Positions 49,101 through 52,744 of a DNA stretch of 52,744 nucleotides are shown here, one piece after another (the first letter of the stretch is position 1; every line of letters begins with the position of its first letter). Under the pieces are notes generated by a model. The model searched no databases. It saw nothing but the letters and a program-made list of their open reading frames with translations, and was not told the origin of the DNA. The position numbers and the translations under genes are program-made. This stretch comes from a virus. The stretch lies in the IMG/VR virus record IMGVR_UViG_3300037113_000050, positions 1 through 52,744 of that record; one strand, 5' to 3'.

Positions 49101-50044
49101 TTTTGCCCTTTCAGTTTCTTTTCAACAAGGTTGGTTATGCTGGTCAGTTCGGCAGCGGTCAGACTTTCAAGGTGCTTGTCTGGCTCCATCAAGACTTCAT
49201 CCCATAGCCATTGCTCAAGCGCGGATTTATCGCCGCTGTGAATATGTTTAGTGGAGTCCCAAAGAATCTTTTTGAGATGGCTGATTTCATCCCCAGTTGT
49301 TGCCTTTTTTGCAACAGGTGGTTTTCCGGCGGCGTTACACCATTCGGCCAGAGCCATTCCGTGTCCAACCATGATCGGTGTCGTCTTGTCTTTCGGAAAG
49401 CAATCCCGCAGTGAAGGGTGACTGCATTTTGTGAGGATGATGGAATGATTTTGCAGAATCTCAAAGTGACAGGTGGCTTCAAAGATGAAGTCCTCGGCTT
49501 GAATCGGCGACGTGGCCTCGTCCTTTATCAGGACGGTTTTACCCTGCTCGTTCTTCGTCTGCCGTGTTTTGTATTTCGCCCGCAGGCAAACAATGATCGG
49601 GATTTTCGTCCGCAGCAACCGTTGGACAAATTTCGCGTGTTCAAATTTCGGCGCCTTCCAGCAATGCAATCCAGTCTTGCCGGTGCGCTGTTCAATCTCA
49701 CCTGCCATATCCAGGACTCCGCCAATACCTTCCCATTCGTGCGAGCCTGAATCAATAATTCCGACTGCTGCGCCGCTGGATTCAATGGCATCCACGGCCT
49801 CGACGTATCGAGCCGGGGCGAATGGTGCGGCCAGATCAAACGTCTCAAAACCGCCCGGCAGCACGTCCGCGTAAAGGCTGGCGCGGCCCGACTCCGAATC
49901 AGCGACAACTATCTTGCCGGACGCCCCGGCCATGCCACGGGCCAGCAGGAGCGCGGAATAGGTCTTTCCGCATCCGCTTTCGGAATACGCGACGATCAGC
50001 GGGTTAATGCCGACACGGGTCGCGGTTTTTATTTCAAAGTTCAT
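49097..50044 (-). CDS. Sak4-like RecA-fold ATPase (315 aa)
   Basis: PLIVAYSESGCGKTYSALLLA contains Walker A, followed by VVADSESGRASLYADVLPGG, AVGIIDSGSHEW (Walker B) and KFEHAKFVQRLLRTKIPIIV. The pattern matches the phage AAA_24/Sak4 proteins that carry out single-strand annealing or strand exchange. A GGAGAAC motif about ten bases before the ATG may act as SD. Confidence 0.75.
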   Translation of the reverse strand: MNFEIKTATRVGINPLIVAYSESGCGKTYSALLLARGMAGASGKIVVADSESGRASLYADVLPGGFETFDLAAPFAPARYVEAVDAIESSGAAVGIIDSGSHEWEGIGGVLDMAGEIEQRTGKTGLHCWKAPKFEHAKFVQRLLRTKIPIIVCLRAKYKTRQTKNEQGKTVLIKDEATSPIQAEDFIFEATCHFEILQNHSIILTKCSHPSLRDCFPKDKTTPIMVGHGMALAEWCNAAGKPPVAKKATTGDEISHLKKILWDSTKHIHSGDKSALEQWLWDEVLMEPDKHLESLTAAELTSITNLVEKKLKGQK

Positions 50045-50046
50045 AA

Positions 50047-50109
50047 TTAAATCAGTTCTCCGGTTTTTCTTTCCGCAATTCCCAGCGCATCTCTTAGCGC
50101 TGCTTTCAT
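50047..50109 (-). CDS. Possible 20-aa leader ORF
   Basis: MKAALRDALGIAERKTGELI lies between the 45-aa ORF and the Sak4-like gene (TAATATG before it, TAATTATG after it). It carries the GGAGAAC used by the next gene. Either a short coupling leader or chance. Confidence 0.3.
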   Translation of the reverse strand: MKAALRDALGIAERKTGELI

Positions 50110-50110
50110 A

Positions 50111-50248
50111 TTAATGCAAAATTAGATCGTTAATTTTGACGCCTTGCTTACGGTTATCTGATGTCAACTCACATTCATCCACGTTGCCGCTGATGCCGGA
50201 ATGTATTCCAACGATTTTGTTGGTAATTTTATTGAGTGCTTTTTTCAT
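50111..50248 (-). CDS. Small protein (45 aa)
   Basis: MKKALNKITNKIVGIHSGIS.. then GNVDECELTSDNRKQGVKIN. It starts four bases after the stop of the HTH gene and fills the gap to the next start, as real genes do in this operon. Function unknown. Confidence 0.48.
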   Translation of the reverse strand: MKKALNKITNKIVGIHSGISGNVDECELTSDNRKQGVKINDLILH

Positions 50249-50251
50249 GAT

Positions 50252-50488
50252 TTATTTTATTAGTTTATAATTCCAAATCTGTCCGCCGTTTTCCGACTTG
50301 CCAATGCGCTTGGATTCAATCTTGACCCCGTTCGCCCGCAGTTCTGAAATATCCGAACTTGGTCGGGTGGTACAACAATGATCCATAATGTCCATCGTGG
50401 TTGCTCCTGCGTAGCATCCGGTAAGAAATTGTAGCACCATCTTAAGGCGATGGCTTTTCATTGTGCCGTGATGGAAAGTTGATCTCAT
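50252..50488 (-). CDS. HTH_39-type helix-turn-helix protein (78 aa)
   Basis: LQFLTGCYAGATTMDIMDHC followed by RPSSDISELRANGVKIESKR and a wing ENGGQIWNYKLI, the short winged-helix seen in many phage early genes. A start at 50461 (MKSHRLKMVLQFL) would remove the first nine residues. Probably a regulator or DNA-binding cofactor. Confidence 0.62.
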   Translation of the reverse strand: MRSTFHHGTMKSHRLKMVLQFLTGCYAGATTMDIMDHCCTTRPSSDISELRANGVKIESKRIGKSENGGQIWNYKLIK

Positions 50489-50502
50489 GTGGTTATAATG
50501 GT

Positions 50503-50697
50503 TTAGTAGAGGTCTTGTTTTCTTTGCGTTCCGGGTTTCGGTTGAAATTCGAGCAGGATTTGCTTGGTCACGATGTCAAGCTGCACGTCCACGACTGGCG
50601 ACCAGAAGTCGTCAATCTCGACGCCCGGCACAAAGGCATTCACCTCATAAAGAGGCGGCAGTTTTTGCAGCCGTTCAATTAGTTCCTCGGTGGTCAT
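50503..50697 (-). CDS. Small protein (64 aa)
   Basis: MTTEELIERLQKLPPLYEVN.. followed by beta strands (DDFWSPVVDVQLDIVTKQIL). Resembles short helper proteins of phage early operons. ATGA overlap with its upstream neighbour. Confidence 0.55.
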   Translation of the reverse strand: MTTEELIERLQKLPPLYEVNAFVPGVEIDDFWSPVVDVQLDIVTKQILLEFQPKPGTQRKQDLY

Positions 50698-51077
50698 AAT
50701 TTTGAATCCTCCCCGCCAGCGGCCCGTGACGGCACCGCATAGCCCGACATGGGTGCGGCCTCATTAGTCTGGCACTCATTGGTGTATTTAGCGTCACCAC
50801 GAGGCCCGTCCGGTTGTACGTCTGGCAAGGAGGAAATTCTAGGCTTGCAGCCGACTGAAATGTTAGGCATCGCGGCGGCGCGAAGTTTTAGTCCGAGCGG
50901 GATTGAGTTTTCAAACGGACAATCCTCGATCCAGATTGCTGCGGTTTTCATTAGCTCTTTGGCTTCGTTTAGCTCGCGTTCAATTTTTGCGTAAGCATCT
51001 ATGATTTCAATCCCGCTGATTAAATCAGCATCATATCGGTTGCGAAGTTCGTCTGTTCTTGGTGTTTCAGTTTTCAT
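50694..51077 (-). CDS. Early-region protein (127 aa)
   Basis: N-terminal helix-rich half (TPRTDELRNRYDADLISGIE.. to LKLRAAAMP) is like many phage hypothetical proteins. The C-terminal half from NISVGCKPRISSLPDVQPDG on is Pro/Gly-rich and of different character, beginning at a GCCTAAC sequence. This may reflect a join, but no attC arms follow. Coupled by ATGA on both sides. Confidence 0.5.
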   Translation of the reverse strand: MKTETPRTDELRNRYDADLISGIEIIDAYAKIERELNEAKELMKTAAIWIEDCPFENSIPLGLKLRAAAMPNISVGCKPRISSLPDVQPDGPRGDAKYTNECQTNEAAPMSGYAVPSRAAGGEDSKL

Positions 51078-51373
51078 TTCATCGCCTTTTCAATGCGCTC
51101 CATGATGTCGTTTAACGCGCTCCGCACGTCCGCCACGCCACCGCGAGCCTCTTCGGATAACATTTTGCCCGGCAGGGCTTGGAACGCTTTGGCGACTGTC
51201 CCAAAGTAACCCCAAAACTGGCCCTTAAATTGAACCTCCCAATTTAAAATGTCTGAGCGGATGATCCGCCAGTGGTTGTCAATGGTGATCGTTTGGGACT
51301 CGAAAGCGGCATTTTGAGCGTCACGCGTCTCTTTGATTTTCCGCATGGTTTCCGGTGTCATTATATTTGCCAT
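51074..51373 (-). CDS. Early-region protein (99 aa)
   Basis: MANIMTPETMRKIKETRDAQ.. with a Trp-rich middle (NHWRIIRSDILNWEVQFKGQ FWGYF) and a helical C-terminus (VADVRSALNDIMERIEKAMK). Start context AATAATTTTATGG, preceded by a 7-bp hairpin. Function unknown. Confidence 0.55.
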   Translation of the reverse strand: MANIMTPETMRKIKETRDAQNAAFESQTITIDNHWRIIRSDILNWEVQFKGQFWGYFGTVAKAFQALPGKMLSEEARGGVADVRSALNDIMERIEKAMK

Positions 51374-51383
51374 AAAATTATTT

Positions 51384-51407
51384 GCCGGGCTTTCCTCGCC
51401 GCCCGGC
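51384..51407 (-). promoter_or_regulatory. Hairpin before the 51373 gene
   Basis: Perfect stem GCCGGGC / GCCCGGC with a 10-base loop, followed on the minus strand by AAATAATTTTATG. It lacks a clean U tract, so it is more likely a leader hairpin or weak attenuator than a terminator. Confidence 0.45.
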
Positions 51408-51416
51408 TGGCGCTTC

Positions 51417-51602
51417 TTACGTTAGACGCTGGTCTATTCCTTTTGCATCGCACAGGTCGGCACCGCGCAGGTCGGCACCGAACAGGTCGGCACCGCACAG
51501 GGCGGCATCGTTTTTTAATGCTGTGCAAACCGCTTTTGAGATATTTTCAAAATCACCCTCAAAAAGCAGATTTCCAAAAATGGATTTGATTTGGATATTC
51601 AT
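51417..51602 (-). CDS. Short pentapeptide-repeat protein (61 aa)
   Basis: MNIQIKSIFGNLLFEGDFEN.. followed by ALCGADLFGADLRGADLCDA, four A(D/N)Lxx units encoded by 15-bp tandem repeats (51452-51500). Full pentapeptide proteins form a right-handed beta helix; this one has only about one turn. It may be a DNA-mimic relative or a fragment. Confidence 0.62.
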   Translation of the reverse strand: MNIQIKSIFGNLLFEGDFENISKAVCTALKNDAALCGADLFGADLRGADLCDAKGIDQRLT

Positions 51603-51607
51603 TGGAA

Positions 51608-51910
51608 TTATTTCCTGACTTTAACAGCTTTAACCAACTCGGTGACAACATATTCAAATGCCTGGTTATCCAACCTGTCAGCCGCGTCTTGGATGGCCCA
51701 TGCGTCGTCACCAATCCGGCGCGTTGCTGCAAATTCAAGGGCGGCACGCTGTAATTTGGATCGGGGCGTGTGATCAGCGATTTTCATGTCTGCCGCGCTC
51801 CGCAACTCCTCGATCTTGTCATCCGCTTTACCAGCGCAGCGAAGTAATGATAGCGCGTAAAGGCCGGACCAAACAATGATGACGATGATGATATAAACGT
51901 AGGTAGGCAT
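51608..51910 (-). CDS. Single-pass membrane protein (100 aa)
   Basis: Starts MPTYVYIIIVIIVWSGLYAL, one TM segment (4-22), then a soluble helical domain (KADDKIEELRSAADMKIADH.. VTELVKAVKVRK). The longer frame from 52117 overlaps the preceding gene and is discarded. Early membrane protein; possible superinfection exclusion, not shown. Confidence 0.55.
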   Translation of the reverse strand: MPTYVYIIIVIIVWSGLYALSLLRCAGKADDKIEELRSAADMKIADHTPRSKLQRAALEFAATRRIGDDAWAIQDAADRLDNQAFEYVVTELVKAVKVRK

Positions 51911-51914
51911 AGAA

Positions 51915-52121
51915 TTATTTTTTGATTTTAACTTGGGGCAAATAGCACACAAAAAACCCACCACGATCATCCTTACCTGTGCGGTAATGCGCTTTTGATG
52001 ACAAGATATACTCAAGTGCCGTAGTACGCTCGGATGCTGATCCAACCCAGAAACTTTTTTTGGCGTCAATGCGCGCCCGGATTTCAGCGGCGCACAGGTG
52101 GATTGATTTTTTGTCACTCAT
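51915..52121 (-). CDS. First gene of the leftward early operon (68 aa)
   Basis: MSDKKSIHLCAAEIRARIDA.. with KTTALEYILSS-like core (ERTTALEYILSSKAHYRTG) and a basic end. Transcribed from the divergent control region; the predicted promoter leaves a leader of only about five bases. Function unknown. Confidence 0.55.
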   Translation of the reverse strand: MSDKKSIHLCAAEIRARIDAKKSFWVGSASERTTALEYILSSKAHYRTGKDDRGGFFVCYLPQVKIKK

Positions 52122-52132
52122 TTATTGTGATG

Positions 52133-52160
52133 ACTTTAGAACTGTCTTGAAATATTTCAA
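52133..52160 (-). promoter_or_regulatory. Candidate leftward early promoter
   Basis: TTGAAA (52160-52155), 16-base spacer, TAAAGT (52138-52133), minus strand. The expected start point near 52126 lies only about five bases before the first ATG. The -35 is inside the 16-bp palindrome, so a bound repressor would block it. Confidence 0.45.
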
Positions 52161-52161
52161 G
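52146..52161. promoter_or_regulatory. 16-bp palindromic operator candidate
   Basis: CTTGAAATATTTCAAG is a perfect palindrome between the divergent early operon and the XRE gene. Its size and symmetry suit a dimeric HTH repressor. Confidence 0.6.
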
Positions 52162-52225
52162 CTATTTTTTCAACTATTTTCTGGCGTATCAACATTACCC
52201 TTTGTTTGCAATAGTTTTTGAGTGA

Positions 52226-52258
52226 ATTTATTTTGAAAACAAATCACGCAAAATAAAT
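52226..52258. promoter_or_regulatory. Inverted repeat, second operator candidate
   Basis: ATTTATTTTG (52226-52235) / CAAAATAAAT (52249-52258), perfect 10-bp arms with a 13-base spacer, ending three bases before the -35 of the XRE promoter. It may be bound by the XRE protein or another regulator. Confidence 0.5.
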
Positions 52259-52260
52259 CG

Positions 52261-52288
52261 TTGACTTTGCTGCGAACGGTAGTAGTAT
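52261..52288 (+). promoter_or_regulatory. Candidate promoter of the XRE gene and cassettes
   Basis: TTGACT (52261-52266), 16-base spacer, TAGTAT (52283-52288). The start point would fall at about 52295, the A of the XRE ATG, i.e. a leaderless mRNA as for lambda cI from PRM. AAGGA directly abuts the ATG, too close for a normal SD. Transcription would continue into the cassettes. Confidence 0.5.
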
Positions 52289-52294
52289 CAAGGA

Positions 52295-52471
52295 ATGAAG
52301 AAAAAAACCATCGCCGACGTGCTACAAAGGTGGCGTAAGAAAAATGGCTACTCCCAACAAAAGGCGGCGTCCCTTCTGGAATGTTCCATTGCCACGATTC
52401 AGTCCTGGGAACAGGAACGGAACGAGCCGCTGCCGCAAACCGCTGATTTTATCCGGGAGAAATGCAAATGA
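52295..52471 (+). CDS. Minimal XRE-family (HTH_3) regulator (58 aa)
   Basis: MKKKTIADVLQRWRKKNGYS then QQKAASLLECSIATIQSWEQ is a full XRE helix-turn-helix with little else, as in Cro-like proteins. It lies opposite the early operon with two palindromes between them, so it is the likely repressor or Cro-type switch. No integrase was found, so its role in lysogeny is unclear. Its TGA overlaps the ATG of the first cassette ORF (52468-52471). Confidence 0.8.
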   Translation: MKKKTIADVLQRWRKKNGYSQQKAASLLECSIATIQSWEQERNEPLPQTADFIREKCK

Positions 52472-52731
52472 AACCATGCCCGTTGGCTCCGGCGACTTGT
52501 TCGGCGATTCCTGCGAGTCATCTGGACTTCTGCCGTGAAGTCGGAAGGCTCGCAAAAGAGCATAGACTAAACCGAGTTACGATCACTTTCCAGCCGGGGT
52601 TCCGCGATGAGTGGAGGGACCAAATAAGCGCGACGTGGGAGAGTGGCCGACACGAAGAGGAAGTGGGTATAATCCACGTCGAAAGCACCGTGCGCGTTCA
52701 CACGAGTATTTCGCCGAACGTAGAAAGCTGA
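52468..52731 (+). CDS. First cassette ORF, coupled to the XRE gene (87 aa)
   Basis: ATG 52468 overlaps the XRE stop. Residues 4-13 (CPLAPATCSA) are encoded by an attC right half (52479-52505), in the same frame as the leader at 359. The body (HLDFCREVGRLAKEHRLNRV.., TITFQPGFRDEWRDQISATW..) resembles a small alpha/beta protein. The C-terminus SPNVES is encoded by the following attC, like the PSNVES of the 78-314 gene. An ATG at 52462 is also in frame. Function unknown. Confidence 0.58.
   Translation: MKPCPLAPATCSAIPASHLDFCREVGRLAKEHRLNRVTITFQPGFRDEWRDQISATWESGRHEEEVGIIHVESTVRVHTSISPNVES
52476..52505 (+). repeat. attC right half at the start of the array
   Basis: ATGCCCGTTGGCTCC.. GGCGACTT then R' GTTCGGC (52499-52505). 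The 32 bp from 52476 are identical to the right half of attC B (394-425). No R'' or left arm precedes it, because the XRE gene lies there. It marks the point where the array was joined to phage DNA. Confidence 0.65.
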
Positions 52732-52744
52732 ACCGCCGCCGACC
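52713..52744 (+). repeat. attC left half, cut by the window end
   Basis: R'' GCCGAAC (52713-52719), then GTAGAAAGCTGAACCGCCG, like the left half of attC B. If the molecule is circular it would continue at position 1, but the complementarity to the right half at 1-33 is weak. Confidence 0.6.

Noticed and set aside
50694-51077. GCCTAAC/GTTAGGC sequence near 50861-50867 inside the 127-aa gene as another attC
   Set aside because: R''-like box only. No complementary left and right arms and no second box within 150 bp in either direction.
51417-51423. GTCTAAC (minus strand) at the end of the pentapeptide gene as an R'' box
   Set aside because: No attC arms follow; the GCCGGGC hairpin nearby does not have the attC layout.
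51452-51500. 15-bp tandem repeats considered as a CRISPR or regulatory array
   Set aside because: They encode consecutive A(D/N)Lxx pentapeptide units in a minus-strand gene; no spacers.
1-52744. Integron integrase, tyrosine or serine recombinase, or phage integrase
   Set aside because: No protein with R..HxxR..Y or serine-recombinase motifs was recognised in any plausible gene. Absence is by reading only; a profile search would be decisive.
1-52744. tRNA genes and CRISPR arrays
   Set aside because: No cloverleaf with a GTTCRANNC-type arm and no regularly spaced repeats were noticed; a tRNAscan-type search was not possible.

Overview
The window is best read as a nearly complete tailed-phage genome of about 52.7 kb that carries integron-type gene cassettes. 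Terminase, portal, scaffold, major capsid, tail, fibre, large internal virion protein, holin-like proteins, a DnaB helicase and a recombination pair are recognisable. No tail tape-measure, sheath or RNA polymerase was seen, so a short-tailed (podovirus-like) virion is likely. Outer-membrane-barrel and heptosyltransferase-like genes suggest a Gram-negative host. The AT-rich, mostly non-Shine-Dalgarno leaders and the style of the fibre proteins would fit the Verrucomicrobiota/PVC group, but that is a weak inference. No tRNA, CRISPR, site-specific integrase or DNA polymerase was recognised.

Layout. (1) 1-4174 and 52476-52744: an array of small cassettes, all on the + strand. Each ORF is followed by an attC-like recombination site with R'' (consensus RYYYAAC), imperfect inverted arms and R' (GTTAGGC or variant). 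No integron integrase is present. (2) 4451-11009, minus strand: lysis region (papain-like protease, holin-like proteins, outer-membrane-like protein), a signal-peptide-bearing fibre and a DUF3494 ice-binding-like protein. (3) 11085-23649, minus: major capsid with its own promoter, structured leader and terminator; scaffold; portal; mixed with glycosyltransferases, a methyltransferase, GroES, an ATP-grasp enzyme and zinc-ribbon proteins. (4) 23646-37252, minus: an 1,806-residue polyvalent internal protein, Q/N-rich virion proteins, and tail and fibre proteins. (5) 37306-39090, plus: large terminase. (6) 39087-40700, minus: three small genes around a non-coding, G-rich interval. (7) 40918-43821, plus: an operon of small accessory genes (SymE-like, DUF6573, GNAT-like) ending in a clear terminator. 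(8) 43930-52121, minus: early replication/recombination operon (C5 DNA methyltransferase, DUF1376-type protein, DnaB, nuclease, RecE-like exonuclease, Sak4-like ATPase, many small genes). (9) 52122-52294: divergent control region with two palindromes, then a minimal XRE repressor (52295-52471) that leads straight into the cassettes.

The most unusual feature is how the attC sites are wired to translation. Many contain a short ATG-started ORF that begins in the attC loop, reads through the right arm and R', and then either stops on an ATGA overlap with the next cassette's start or runs in frame into it. The first cassette is coupled in the same way to the XRE repressor. A separate attC on the minus strand (44779-44877) encodes the first residues of the phage C5 methyltransferase, so that gene also looks like a captured cassette. 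The array may be one block crossing a circular junction, or two flanks of a prophage sitting in a chromosomal integron; the sequence alone does not settle this.
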